Positions 35,547 to 47,428 of a stretch of 64,000 nucleotides of DNA are shown piece after piece (the first letter of the stretch is position 1; every line of letters begins with the position of its first letter). The stretch is from Cinnamomum chago (taxonomy: Eukaryota > Streptophyta > Magnoliopsida > Laurales > Lauraceae). The DNA lies in contig CP142451.1 of the NCBI GenBank assembly GCA_038049695.1, positions 43,845,001 to 43,909,000 of the forward strand, in the 5' to 3' direction. Below the pieces are notes generated by a model. The model searched no databases. It saw only the letters and a list, made by a program, of their open reading frames with translations, and was not told the origin of the DNA. The translations under genes were made by a program, and so were the position numbers.

Positions 35547-36223
35547 CCCAGGGGACTGATCCGGGATCGGGACTATTTGGGATGATGACCCACATTAACA
35601 TAAGGCCATACATTTATTTAATTTCCCACAGGTGTCCGCGGTGAGGATATCACAATCATACATGAACATTTCTATTTAAGTGCGGAAGCCTGTAGCAAAT
35701 CAAATATTCAATCCACCTCAATTGATAAAGATAATAGCATAAGTGTAAACTGTATCAGAACGAGCAATGATCATTAGCATGTTACCCAAAGTAAGTTAAA
35801 GTTTATACAAATATCATTTAATTACATTTCCCAAAATTAGAGGCCCACAAGGCCAATATCACCAAAATACCAATCCAAAGAATGGTTAAATAGTTCCCAA
35901 AACATATAAGGTCTCTCATAGCAACCAAACGTCTACATGACATCATCAGCACGCCACTCAACTAACTATTGCGGTTCTACGACCACCTCCTCGTGCTCCT
36001 CCTCGGGATAACCAACAACGGGACCTGAGTACCAAAGAGTAGATCAAACACGACGGTTTGGCAAATGGTAAAACACAATGACAATATGAAAATACATGAA
36101 TTTACCTCCAAAACATTTGAACCTGTTTAAATGACAATTTCTCTCAACAAGATAAAACATTTATTCAAAATACGAGTATGCATCATAAAACATGTAAAGG
36201 TAACCAAGGGGACGGGAAACAAT

Positions 36224-36620
36224 CAAGATGGCAACCACACGAAGCTAAGTCCTCTATCACTAAGGTGATAGAGCAATAACTAGGCACTGATCTCAGTCAC
36301 TCGAGGTGAGGAGAAACAGTAGATCTTATAAATACATATACATATACATATACAATACATGACCACGGCAACGAGCCGGGCATCGGGGACCACAGTAGCA
36401 ATCTGCGGCATCGGGACAAGACCACGGTAATAACCGGGTAGCGGGATCGAAACTGCAGCTGGCGGGACAAGAGGGGGATCTCCAAGTCGGTGGATCAACC
36501 CAATAGGGTTATCCAAGCTTAGTGGTGCCGACTCATAGGTCAAATCACAATCGAGACATATGCAAGTAAATCAAGTACAAATAATTAACCGGGCAGGACG
36601 GGGGTGCTCAAGGGCACACT
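36224..36620 (-). promoter_or_regulatory. Conserved promoter-proximal LTR block, K2 5' LTR copy
   Basis: Hairpin arms at 36252-36273 match the consensus. The TATA-like tract is at about 36335-36357. Unlike the 3' LTR, the upstream side is complete. Confidence 0.72.
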
Positions 36621-37023
36621 GTCATTTCATGTGGTGTAATGCAGTTCAAGACAAGTAGCTATATCAAGTGTAATTCCATGCTTTCGGGAAAACAGGGCAT
36701 GTAGTATAAATCTCGGGATTGATAAAGTACAATAAACAATTGGCATCTCGGGTAAAGTATTGGGTTCAAGGTTTATTTGAAGTGAATAGGGACCTCGTAT
36801 GTCGATCTAATAACAATTTAGTACTCTTTGAGTTTTGGGACATTCTGGGCTCCTTATACACTTTGAAGTTTCAAAAACTTCGAATGATCTTCGTGATATG
36901 GTTTCTTTCTCAAATGGCCTCATACATTACTTAGTAAATCTCCTTGACATAGAGAGGTTCCCAATGAATAGTCCTAAACCGTTAAAATAGTTCATCATTG
37001 TCCCAACATAGCCCTGCCCAACG

Positions 37024-37300
37024 GGGCCCATCGCTCGAGCGAACTGGAGAGTTCGCTCGAGTGAGTGGCTCTCTAGAATGGTTGTCTGGGTGGGTTCACT
37101 CGAGCGAAGTTGAGGTCGCTTGAGCGAACTCATTGGGTCGAGCGAAGTTTTAAATGCGTTCGAACGAACAACTCTCTGGAACAGGTTCTGGGATGTCCGC
37201 TCGAGCGGCCAAGCTACTGGAATGCTCCGAACCCTTTTCTGGACAGGTCGCTCGAGCGAAGTGTCATGTTCGCTCGAGCGAACTGTCCAGAAACTGAATC
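37024..37300. repeat. CGCTCGAGCG array in K2 5' LTR
   Basis: Same motif and spacing style as K3, read in reverse. This is the segment missing from the K2 3' LTR. Confidence 0.9.
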
Positions 37301-38714
37301 CGGACCAGTTCAGCTCCTCTATAACTCTTCCTTCTACAACCCCTTTTTATCCACTTTTTTACACCAAATGAGGAGTATAAAACTCCATTCAAACAACCTC
37401 AAATCTCCAACAACATCCATCCCATTCTCCTCCATCAACAACACATTCAATACAAGGAAAGGAAGAAGGAAACCATTTCACATAAGGTATATTTGAGACA
37501 AAACAAGGGGGATTAAATGCTATGAACCAACACTTCTCTATGACCATAAATGCACTAACAAGGCTCTTCATGAGCATTTATTTCAAAGCAAGACAATAAA
37601 TAGGCATGAGTGAAATTCAATAAAACCAACCACATTTCTCATAAAAACATTGAAAGCTCTTAAAAGATCATATCATCCACTTGCCTTGGGTCTTCAAATC
37701 AAGTAAATAAAGCTCTAACAAGTCTTTCAAATCAAAGGTCCAAGCTACAAGGAAAATCCCAAAATAAAACCCTAAAGAGTCAAAACATAGAATAGGAAGA
37801 AAGAAGCTTCAATAACAAGGATGGAGATTCCCTTAAGCTAGGAGAACACAAATCTAGAAGAAGAGAAGGATTACTTACTTGCAAGGTCCTCTAGTGGCAA
37901 TAGTAAGCTCAATGAAGATCTTGGAATGGGAGGTTTTTTTCCACAAAACTATCAAGAGAAAGCTCTTAAGGAGGTGAAGAAGATAATGGCCTCAAATCTC
38001 CTATTGTTGCAAGTTTGGTGATGGATTTGGTGATAGGAGGCTAGAGTAAGAAGAAAGCAATGGAAACCCTAGGTTCACTCTCTTGTGCTGGAAGAAGGAA
38101 ATGGAAGGGAAATGGTCTCCCTATAAACAAGTGAGGAGTGGGCTCCACCACCAACAATCTAATTGGGCTGAAATCATGGCTTTCGGGGCTTCTAATGAAT
38201 TCGACGAAGAAAGGAAAAGTGATCGTCGAAATATCTAGTTTCCAAAAAGTATATGTTTCGCGGGTTTCGGGAATATCAAGTTTTGGGTACAAATTTTGTG
38301 CACAATGATTATTTTGCCCTCGAGGCTATGAAATCGGGTTTCGGGATCTCGAACGGGGACGGGATCAACATGAAAGTTGTAGGGATTATCAATACGAATA
38401 AAACGGGATTAAAACCCTGAATGCAAAATCTCCGATAAATCTTCAAACACATGCAAGGTCATAAAGAGGGAACCCCCAAAGGGCCCCACTAAACACAAAG
38501 CAATCAAAATTCCCCAAAACTATTTCAAAAGCTATTCCAAATCCAACTTAGCCAAAATCACTAATCAAGCTTAGAACTAACACACGGTTTAATTAGCACT
38601 AATAGGGTTCACTCGGGTCGGGGTCTTACAGTTTAAGGGCTTAGAAAGGATAGGGAGAAATAAAACATGAAAGCTCTCAAAACTGTGCTCATCGGAGTGC
38701 AAAACGAACTCCAG

Positions 38715-38724
38715 AAATATATAG
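38715..38724 (-). promoter_or_regulatory. TATA box of the S2 LTR
   Basis: The minus strand reads CTATATATTT. The GGCGGTTAGCCGCC array lies immediately upstream in U3, as in S1. Confidence 0.55.
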
Positions 38725-38739
38725 TAAAGTTCCCAACGG

Positions 38740-39240
38740 CTAGTTATGGTGGCTAGCCTCTTGGCAATTCTGCTAGCCTCATTTCAATTGTTCTGAGGTA
38801 ACGGCTATATTTTCTAATTCGGTCACCTCGCGGTTAGCCGTCGGAGGCCTTGGCGGCTAGCTGTGAGGTGACCGCTGGGTGACCGACTTCACAACCCAGA
38901 AACTTGATGCATATTGGAAAAGTAACCGTGAAATTCGGTTGCCTGGCGGTTAGCCGCCAGCCCATATGGCGGTTAGCAGCAAGGTAACTGTGGGGTGGCC
39001 GAACTCCTTTAACCACAAAGGGTTTGCATTCTGGAAATGTAATCGCGATAACTCGGTTACCTGGCGATTAGCTGCCCGCACACATGGCGGTTAACCGAAT
39101 GGTAACCGCTGGGTGACTGAACCAAATTTATCAGAAAGCTGCATACTGGAATTGAAACCGAGGGATTTCGGTTACCTGGCGGTTAGTCGCTTCTTGCAAA
39201 GAGGCCAGCCGCCAGATGACCGAAAGGTCACCGGACCTCC
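38740..39240. repeat. GGCGGTTAGCCGCC array in S2 LTR
   Basis: Units of about 105 bp, each a CTGGAA-type spacer followed by GGTTACCTGGCGGTTAGCCG, a second GGCGGTTA and a CGCTGGGTGACCGA word. Core hairpin GGCGG-TTAG-CCGCC is perfect at about 38946-38959. Three full units (about 38905, 39028, 39138) plus partial ones. Confidence 0.88.
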
Positions 39241-39526
39241 TATTCTGGACAGAACTGAATGAGAATAATAGAGTTTGAGAACAAGATTTAAACCAAGGCT
39301 TCCAAGGGTCCTAGGGTCCAGAGAGGAAATGGATTTGAGTCCGAAATACCTGAGATGGTTGGCTCACACAATGAGATTATCTTGACGAAGCCGAGGCCAT
39401 CTAAAAGCTAGAAGAATCTCTTGAAATAGATCTTCCTTGACACACTTCGAGAGAAAAGTCCTTTAGAACACATTGGCACGGAATTGACAATACAAAAACA
39501 GTGATCACAGAACTGTGACACTAACA

Positions 39527-40858
39527 GTATGTTCTGTTGTGGAGGACGAGCACTCTGATTCTGTGCTGGTGGCCTGGCCTGCTACTGCTGCTGAGGTGGT
39601 CTAACTTGATTCTGAACTGGTGCTTGATTATGAGGAGCTGCTTGTCTCTGTTGTTGGTTTCTATTTCCTTGATTCTGAAGTTGTGGGCAATCGTTTATTG
39701 CATGATTCATAGCTCCACATTTGAAACGGGCACCTGTGGCCTTACGACATTCATGAGTTTCGTGGTTCTTGCCACAGTGACCACAACCTTGCCTCACTTG
39801 GCTGTGCTCTTGCTTCGGTTTCTTGTTATGGTGCTGCTTCTGATTCTGCTGCTGGTAGTGCTGCTTCCTATCTTGAATGATCAGGTTGTTAATATCTTCA
39901 AACTTGTATGCACGTTTGACAGCCTCATCATATGTAGCTGGTGGAATTACTCCTATTGCACGTTTGACAGCCTCATCTTGTTATGGTGCTGCTTCTGATT
40001 CTGCTGCTGGTAGTGCTGCTTCTTATCTTGAATGATCAGGTTGTTAATATCTTCAAACTTGTATGCACGTTTGACAGCCTCATCATATGTAGCTGGTGGA
40101 ATTACTCCTATTGCATCCCTCATGATAATCGGGTTCAGTCCTTCCAAGAACTTTGTTATCTTTTTCTACTCAATGTCAATCAACTCGGTAGCATATCGAG
40201 CCAATCTCTCAAACTTGGTGACATAGTCTAGCACAGTCATGCTGCCCTGCTTGAGCTGTTGGAATTCAATAGCCTTCTGTCTCTTAACATGGGAGGGAAT
40301 GTACTTATCCTGGAATTGTATCTTGAATGCTGCCCATGCATCTTCATTAGCCATTACCGTGTATGGGTCCTTGACCATTTGCCACCACTGATCTGCAAGC
40401 CCATAAAAGAGTGAAGCTGTGAGGTTGACCTTCTGTCTCCCCGTGCACGTAAAGACATCAAAGATTTTCTCGATGTTAGTCAGCCAATCATCTGCAACTA
40501 ACGGGTCCTCATTGCCTGAAAATTCCTTCGGTGCTCTCTTCCTTAACCTCTCAAATAGCACATTAGGGTCATGATCCCGATTATGGATAACAATCTGTGG
40601 ACCCAAAGGTTGAGGTTGTGGAACTTGATTTCTATTCTGAAGAACTTCTAAGAGTTGTCTCTGAACTTGAGGCATTTCCTTATCTTTCTTTGATATCTGT
40701 TCTTGAAATTTTGCTTGAGTCTCATTTGCCTGTCGTTGTTGCTCTATCATAGCTTGCATGAGCTCTTTGAACTATGTAGATGTTGGCGTATTAGTCGTGT
40801 CTGACTCATTCTGATTACTGCCTGAAGCATTATTGTTTGGAACTTTTCTTAGAGGCAT
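39527..40858 (-). pseudogene. K1 gag
   Basis: ATG at 40858 (MPLRKVPNNNASG). The frame continues through TAG at 40772 (Gln in relatives), the capsid region with FERLRKRAPKEFSGNEDPLVADDWL, TAG at 40166, and the conserved GLNPIIMRDAIGVIPPATYDEAVKRAY. A 155-bp duplication (39822-40116) then shifts the frame. The other frame carries the knuckle CGHCGKNHETHEC and a second knuckle whose first Cys is Arg (RFKCGAMNHAINDC). The sequence stops where S2 inserted. Confidence 0.88.
39822..40116. repeat. 155-bp imperfect duplication in K1 gag
   Basis: CTTGTTATGGTGCTGCTTC starts at 39822 and 39977. Between the copies is an extra 16-bp CGTTTGACAGCCTCAT that also occurs inside each copy. The period is not a multiple of three. 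Confidence 0.88.
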
Positions 40859-40862
40859 GATG

Positions 40863-40944
40863 CTGTAAAACAAGGTGTTAGTGCACAATAAACATGGTAT
40901 AAAGGTTTCTAAGGTCCTATACCAAACGAATCTATCGAACTCAC
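40863..40944 (-). promoter_or_regulatory. Possible 82-bp leader intron of K1
   Basis: On the minus strand: donor-like GTGAGT (40944-40939), branch-like CTAAC (40881-40877), pyrimidine-rich tract and TTTTACAG (ends 40863), then CATC-ATG. The position is equivalent to the motif in K3 and K4. No transcript evidence. Confidence 0.35.
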
Positions 40945-41000
40945 GAATCCTAGCCACGTTCCTAAGACCTTTTTAGTTTCTTTTAATTGCCTGAAACAAG

Positions 41001-41016
41001 TCCCGCTCTGATACCA
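41001..41016 (-). other. Primer-binding site of K1
   Basis: The minus strand reads TGGTATCAGAGCGGGA, four bases after the LTR end. This is an initiator tRNA-Met type. Confidence 0.9.
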
Positions 41017-41020
41017 GTCC

Positions 41021-41078
41021 TGTCGTAACCCCAGAACGGATCCCAGGCCCGCGACGTTGTTTTGTTGTTTTCCCACAG
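41021..41078 (-). repeat. 5' LTR of K1, terminal segment
   Basis: TGTCGTAACCCC on the plus strand. It ends with CACAG (41074-41078), the target site of K-solo. Confidence 0.88.
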
Positions 41079-42406
41079 TGTAAGACCCAGACCCGAGTGA
41101 ACTCGATTAGTGTTAATTAAGTTGTGTGTTAGTTCTAAGCTTGATTAGTGATTTTTGGCTAAGTTGGGTTTGGAATAGCTTTTGATATAGTTTTTGGGGG
41201 TTTTGATTTGCTTTGTGTTAGTAGGGCCCTTTGGGGGTTCCTTTTCATGGCATTGCATTTGTTTGAGGATTATCGGAGCTTTTTGCATTCATGGTTTTAA
41301 TCTCGTTTTATTGGTATTGTTAAGCTCTACAACTTTCATGTTGATCCCGTCCCCGTTTGAGATCCCGAAACCCGATTTCTTAGCCTGGAGGGCAAACCAG
41401 TCATTGCACACAAAATCTGTACCCAAAACTTGATATTCCCGAAACTCGTGAAACATATACTTTTTGGGAACTAGATATTTCAACGATCATTTCTTCCTTC
41501 TTCGTCGAATTCATTAGAAGCCCCGAAAGTGATGATTTCAGCCAATTAGATTTGTTGGTGGTGGAGCCCACTCCCCAATTGTTTATAAGGAAACCCTTCC
41601 CTTCCATTTCCTATTTCCAGCACAAGCATAAGCTAGGTTTTTCCCTTTTCTTCTTCTTCTTCTTGCTCTTGCTTGCAATCACCAAACTCACCACCAATCT
41701 TGCACAACTTGAGAAGGGGAGATCATCATCTTCTTCCTCATCACCCTAGCTCTCCATTGACACCACTGCTAGAGAAAACCATCCATTACAAGACTTTCTT
41801 TGAACTCACCATTGCCATTAGAGGACCTTGCAAGTAAGTAATCCCCTTCATCTTCTAGATTTGTGTTCTCCTAGCTTAAGGGAATCTCCATCCTTGTTAT
41901 TGAAGCTTCTTTCCTTGCTATTTCATTGTTTTGACTCTTTTAGGGTTCTATTTTGGGGTTTTTGCCTTGTAGCTTGGACCATTGTCTTGGAAGCTTGTTA
42001 GAGCTTGATTTACTTGATTTGAAGACCCAAGGCAAGTGGATGCATGATTTTTCCTAAGCTTTTATTGACTTTGGATATTTTCTATTAATGCATAGTTATT
42101 ACCTTGTTTTGAAATAAATGTTCATGTAAGTATTAATGGTACATTTATGGTCATAGAGAAGTGTTGGTTCATAGCAATTAATGTCTTCTTGTTTTGTCTC
42201 AAATATGTATATTGTGCGAAATGGTTTCCTTCTCCTTTTCCCTTGTATTGAATGTGTTGTTGATGGAGGAGAATGGGATGAATGTTGTTGGAGATTTGAG
42301 GTTGTTTGAATGGAGATTTATACTCCTCATTTGATGTATAAAAGTGGCAAAAAAGGGGTTGTAGAAGGAAGAGTTATAGAGGAGCTGAACTGGTCCGGAT
42401 TTGATT

Positions 42407-42722
42407 GATGGACAGTTCACTCGAGCGACCATGACACTTCGCTCGAGCGAACATGACACTTCGCTCGAGCAACCTGTCCAGAGAACGGTTTGGAGCATTC
42501 CAGTAGCTTGGTCGCTCGAGCGCACCCTTTTTCGCTCGAGCGGACATCCCAGAACTCATTCCAGAGAGTTGTTCGTTCGAACGCATTTAAATATTCGCTC
42601 GACCCAATGAGTTCGCTCAAGTGACCTCAACTTCGCTCGAGCGAACCCACCCAGACAACCATTCTAGAGAGCGACTCGCTCGAGCGAACTCTCCAGTCGG
42701 CTCGAGCGATGGGCCCCGTTGG
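42407..42722. repeat. CGCTCGAGCG array in K-solo
   Basis: About eleven motifs. At 42418-42475 there is an extra ATGACACTTCGCTCGAGCG unit relative to K3, and near 42510-42545 two motifs stand where K3 has one, so the array length varies between copies. Confidence 0.9.
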
Positions 42723-43122
42723 GCAGGGCTATGTTGGGACAATGATGAACTATTTTAATGGTTTGGGACTATTCTCTGGGAACCCCTCTATGTCAAGAGG
42801 ACTTGTTAAGCATTGTATGAGGCCATTTGAGGAAGAAACCATATCACAAAGATTTCAATTGAAGTTTTGAAAATTCAAAGTGTATAAGGAGCCCGGAATG
42901 TCCCCAAACTCAAAGAGTACCAAATGGTCATTAGATTGACATACGGGGTCCCTATCCACTTTAAACGAATTTTGAATCCGATACTTTACCCGATATGTCA
43001 ATTGTCTATTGTACTTCATCAATCCCGAAATTTATACTACATGTCTTGTTTTCCCGAAAGCATAGAATTACACTTGAATCAGTTACTTGTATCGAAGTGC
43101 ATTGCACCACATGATATGACAG

Positions 43123-43522
43123 TGTGCCCTTGAGCACCCCCGTCTTGCCCATTTTTTATGTATTTGTACTTGATTTCCTTGCATATGTCTCGATTGTATT
43201 TGACCTATGAGTCGGCACCACTAAGCTTGGATAACCCTATTGGTCTGATCCACCGACTTGGAGATCCCCCTCTTGTCCTGCCAGCTGCAGTTTGGATCCC
43301 GCTACCCGGTCATTACCGTGGTCTTGTCCCAATGCCGCAGATTGCTACTGTGGTCCCCGATGCCCGACTCGCTACCGTGGTCATGTATAGTATATGTATA
43401 TGTATATGTATTTATATGAGATCCACTGTTTCTCCTCACCTCGAGTGACTGAGATCAGTGCCTAGTTATTGCTCTATCGCTTTAGTGATAGAGGACTTAG
43501 CTTCGTGTGGTTGCCATCTTGC
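43123..43522 (+). promoter_or_regulatory. Conserved promoter-proximal LTR block, K-solo copy
   Basis: Hairpin at 43472-43493 has arms CTCTATCGC / GTGATAGAG, one G-U wobble relative to the consensus. Confidence 0.72.
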
Positions 43523-44238
43523 TTGTTTCCCGTTTCCTTGGTTACCTTACATGTTTTACATTGCATCCTTGTAATTGAATAAATGTTTTATCTCGTTCAT
43601 AGAAATTGTTATTTAAACAGGTTTACATGTTTTGAAAGTTAATTCATTTATTATCATATTGTCATTGTATTTTCCTCCATTTGCCAAACCGTCGTGTTTG
43701 ACCTACTCTTTGGTACTCCGGTCCAGTTGTCGGTTATCCCGAGGAGGAGCTTGAGGAGGCGGTTGTAGAACCGCAGCAGTTAGTTGAGTGGCGTGCTGAT
43801 GACGTCATGTAGACGTTCGGTTGCTATGAGGGACTTATCATTTTGGGAACTTTTTAACCATTCTTTGGATTGGTATTTTGTTATATTGGCCTTTGTTGGC
43901 CTCTATTTTTAGGAGATGTAATTAAATGATATTTGTATAAACCTTAATTGACTTTGGGTAACATGCTAATGTTCATTGCTCATTCTGATACAGTACCTTT
44001 ATACTTGTGATATTGTTTTATGACCAAGGATGGTTTGACTATTTGATTTGCTCACGCTTCCGCACTAAATAGAAATGTTCATTTATGGTTGTGATATCCT
44101 CACCGCGGACACCTGTGGGAAATTAAATAAACGTATGTTATTATTTAAACAGTTATGTTGTCTGGTTCTCATCACCATCAATCATCATCATTACAATGTC
44201 CCGATCCCGAATCCCCGGTCCGGGGTCGCGACACACAG

Positions 44239-45438
44239 GTTCCCGCGGTGAGGATTCCCGAAACACACAGAATCTGTCTCACACGATCAAGTTTGCGGAA
44301 GCGTGTAGCAAATCACATCAAGATAAGCACCAATAAAATTTTAAGTGCTATAGCAAAATAATATTAAGACATAATATCTTAAGAAAGGAGTTAACATGGG
44401 ATTCCCACCATAATTCAAGTTATGCGACTAACACAAAAAGGTAGTTAAGTTTAGTTAAATCCCATAAGGGGCCAATAAAGGTCAATACAATTCTCAAAAA
44501 TGACAAAAGAACCCATGACAAAAAGAAACGCAACTAAAGAACCCGCCCGACGTCTAGTTGACATCGTCGGGTTGCCACTCTCTGACTGGGGGTGGCTCGA
44601 GAGCCTCCTCCGGACGCTTCTCCTCAAAGGCAACGTCACTTGCACCTGGGCACCAACATACAAGGGTCAAGCATGACGGTTTGGCAGGTAGTCAATTTAG
44701 ACATGAGCATGTAAGAAGTAAATGTTTAAAGAAACATATAAAGACATTTTGCTTAATTGTAAACAATTACATGACTAAGGTACATTTCAAAATACGAGCA
44801 AAGCTAGCATGAATACTTATAATATCATGAATAGTTACAATCCACAATGAGCCCATCCTTTCTCTATCATTTATAATGAAAAGAGCAAGCACACACGACA
44901 AGCACGACATACATAACATAATCACGACACGATTCCCACATATACGGGAATTCCGGCCGCGGAACCGAACACGCACGATGTGTAATAAAATACACGACCA
45001 ATCTGCAGATAGTCCACAAGTTTAAGGACCCCTAGTCAGTGGATCAAACTGAAAGGGCAGTCCAAGCTCAGTGGTGTTCACTTAAATTCATGAATGCACA
45101 AAACACGGCGAAACACGTCTTAAATCAAATCTGGCTTGAAGGGAGAAATCACTTATCAAAACTAAACAAGACACATCTAGCAAGAGGCATAAGTATATAT
45201 ATGCAAAACACGCTTAAGAAGTGATCCCCTTTTTATCCTTGAAACAATTTTCAAATGAGCTTATACTTAACTTCAGAACGAGTACACGATAATACTTGTC
45301 GCATCAAAACTAACGTTCAAAAACAAAGTTTATCAAGCATATGTAAGGACCTTTGGTTGACCCTTGTGTAATTGAAGCCCAAATGTTGAAATTGCAAAGA
45401 GAATTGGGTGCCCCCAAAGTTAAAGACATCTCAGGCTT
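44239..45438 (-). repeat. 5' LTR of K1, second segment
   Basis: Non-coding. It contains a diverged version of the promoter block (about 44870-45080, with GTCAGTGGATCAAAC and CAAGCTCAGTGGTG words) in which the frame seen in other copies has stops. It ends with GGCTT (45434-45438), the K4 target site. Confidence 0.82.
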
Positions 45439-46747
45439 TATAAGACCCCGACCCGAGAGAACTCAATTAGTGTTAATTAAGTCGTGTGTTAGTTCTAAGC
45501 TCTATTAGTGATTTTGGCTAAGTTGGGTTTGGAATAGCTTTGAAATAGTTTTGGGGAATTTTGATTGTCTTGTGATTAGTGGGACCCTTTAGGGGGGTTC
45601 CCTCTTTATGACCTTGCATGCGCTTGAGGATTTATCAGAGACTTTGCATTCATTGTTTTAATCCCGTTTTATTCGTATTGTTAATCCCCACAACTTTTAT
45701 GTTCATCCTGTTCCTCTTCGAGATCCCGAAACCCGATTTCATAGCCTTGAGGGCAAAACAGTCATTGTACACTAAATCTAAACCCAAAACTTGATATTCC
45801 CGAAACCCGTGAACCATATACTTTTTGGAAAATAGATATTTCGACGATCACTTTTCTCTTCTTCGTCAAATTCATTAGAAGCCCCGAAAGCCATGTTTTC
45901 AGCCCAATTAGATTGTTAGTAGTGGAGCCCACTCCCCACTTGTTTATAAGGAAACCCTTTCCCTTCCATTTCCTTTTTCCAGCACAAGAGTGAAAACTTA
46001 GGGTTTTCCATTGCCTTCTTCTTGCTCTTGCTTTCCATCACCAAACTCACCACCAACCTTGCACAAATTGAGAGGAGGAGATCATCATCACCACAGCTCT
46101 CTATTGGTACCATTGCTAGAGAAAACCCTCCATTACAAGACTCCTTTTGAGCTCACCTTGTCCATTAGAGGACCTTGCAAGTAAGTAACCCTTCTCTTCT
46201 TCTAGATTTCTGTTCTCCTAGCTTAAGGGAATCTCCATCTTTGTTATTGAAGCTTCTTTCTTCCTATTCTATGTTTTGACTCTTTAGGGTTTTATTTTGG
46301 GATTTTCCTTGTAGCTTGGACCTTTGATTTAAAGGACTTGTTAGAGCTTGATTTGCTTACTAGAGACCAAGGCAAGTGGATGAATGATTTTTCTTAAGCT
46401 TTCATTGACTTTGGATATTTTCCGTTAATGCATAGTTATTGCTTTGTTTTGCAATGAATGCTCATGATAGGGTATTAATGGTACATTTATGGTCCAAGAG
46501 ATGTGTTGGTTCATAGCATTTAATTCCTCTTGTTTTGTCTCAAAAATATATCTTATGTGAAATGGTTTCCTTCTTTCTTTCTTGTATTGAATGTGATATT
46601 GACGGAGGAGAATGGGATGGATGTTGTGAAAGATTTGATGTTATTTGAATGGAGTTTTAGACTCCTCATCTGATGTATAAAAGTGGCTAAAAAGGGATTG
46701 TAAAAGGAAGAGATAGAGCGGAGTTGAACTGGTCCGGAATCAGTTTC

Positions 46748-47030
46748 TGGACAGTTCGCTAGAGCGAACATGACACTTCGCTCGAGCGACCTGTCCAGAG
46801 AAGGGTTCGGAGCATTCCAGTAGCTTGGTCGCTCGAGCGTACCCTTGGTCGCTCGAGCGGACATCCCAGAACCTGTTCCAGAGAGTTGTTCGTTCGAACG
46901 CACTATAAACTTCGCTCGACCCAATGAGTTCGTTTGAGCGACCTCAACTTCGCTCGAGCGAACCCACCCAGACAGCCGTTCTAGAGAGCTACTCGCTCGA
47001 GCGAACTCTCCAGTCCGCTCGAGCGATGAG
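46748..47030. repeat. CGCTCGAGCG array in K4 5' LTR
   Basis: Ten motifs, including the doubled GTCGCTCGAGCG pair at about 46828-46860 that K3 lacks. Confidence 0.9.
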
Positions 47031-47428
47031 CCTTGTGGGTCAAAGCTATGTTTGGGACTACGTTTAACTATTTCAATGTATTGGGACTATTCTTTGGGAA
47101 CCCCTCTATGTCAAGGAGATTTGCTAAGCAATGTATGAGGCCATTCGTGAAAGAAACCATATCATGAAGATGTCATTTGAGATTTTGAAAATTTGGAGTG
47201 TATAAGGAGTCCGGAATGTCCCCAAACTCAAAGAGTACCAGATTGTTAGTAGACTGACATACGGAGCCCCTATTCACTTCAAATAGATATTTTACCCGAA
47301 ATTTCAATTGTTTACTGTACTTTATCGATCCCGAGATTTATACTACGTGCCTTGTTTTCCCGAAAGCATTGAATTACACTTGATATAGCTACTTGTCTTG
47401 AAGTGCATTGCACCACATGAAATGATAG

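Larger units (their letters stand above)
25147..38630 (-). mobile_element. Tekay-like Ty3/gypsy element K2 with K3 inside
   Basis: It is flanked by GTTTA at 25142-25146 and 38631-38635, inside the S2 5' LTR. Minus-strand order: truncated 5' LTR (38630-35547), [deletion and K3], gag C-terminus to integrase (31403-27371), 3' LTR (27359-25147). The gag N-terminus, primer site and the first bases after the LTR are lost at the 35541-35546 junction. Confidence 0.88.
35547..38630 (-). repeat. 5' LTR of K2, lacking its last ~25 bp
   Basis: It is nearly identical to 25147-27359 apart from the 892 bp present here (36590-37481). Its right end GGGTCTTACA is followed by the GTTTA duplication. Its left end is the deletion junction. 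Confidence 0.9.
12960..39526 (-). mobile_element. Ty1-copia Sirevirus S2 with nested insertions
   Basis: Minus-strand order: 5' LTR (39526 down to 20686 in three pieces), tRNA-iMet primer site, gag, protease, integrase, reverse transcriptase, RNase H, env-like ORF, multi-PPT, 3' LTR (13452 down to 12960, cut by S1). The 5' LTR is interrupted by V-solo 1 and K2. Removing both, with their duplications, gives a continuous LTR of about 1.6 kb whose last part matches the 3' LTR fragment. S2 itself interrupts K1 gag at 39527. The left half of its target duplication is not in view. Confidence 0.88.
38636..39526 (-). repeat. 5' LTR of S2, U3-side segment
   Basis: It ends GTGACACTAACA at 39526. It contains the S2 array (about 38740-39240) and the TATA box. 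It is followed by K1 gag sequence beginning GTATG, the probable target site. Confidence 0.88.
41079..44233 (+). repeat. K-solo, solo LTR of the K family
   Basis: TGTAAGACCCAGACCC...GGTCGCGACA, 3,155 bp, flanked by perfect CACAG (41074-41078 and 44234-44238). No internal sequence. It is homologous end to end with the K3 and K4 LTRs. Confidence 0.95.
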
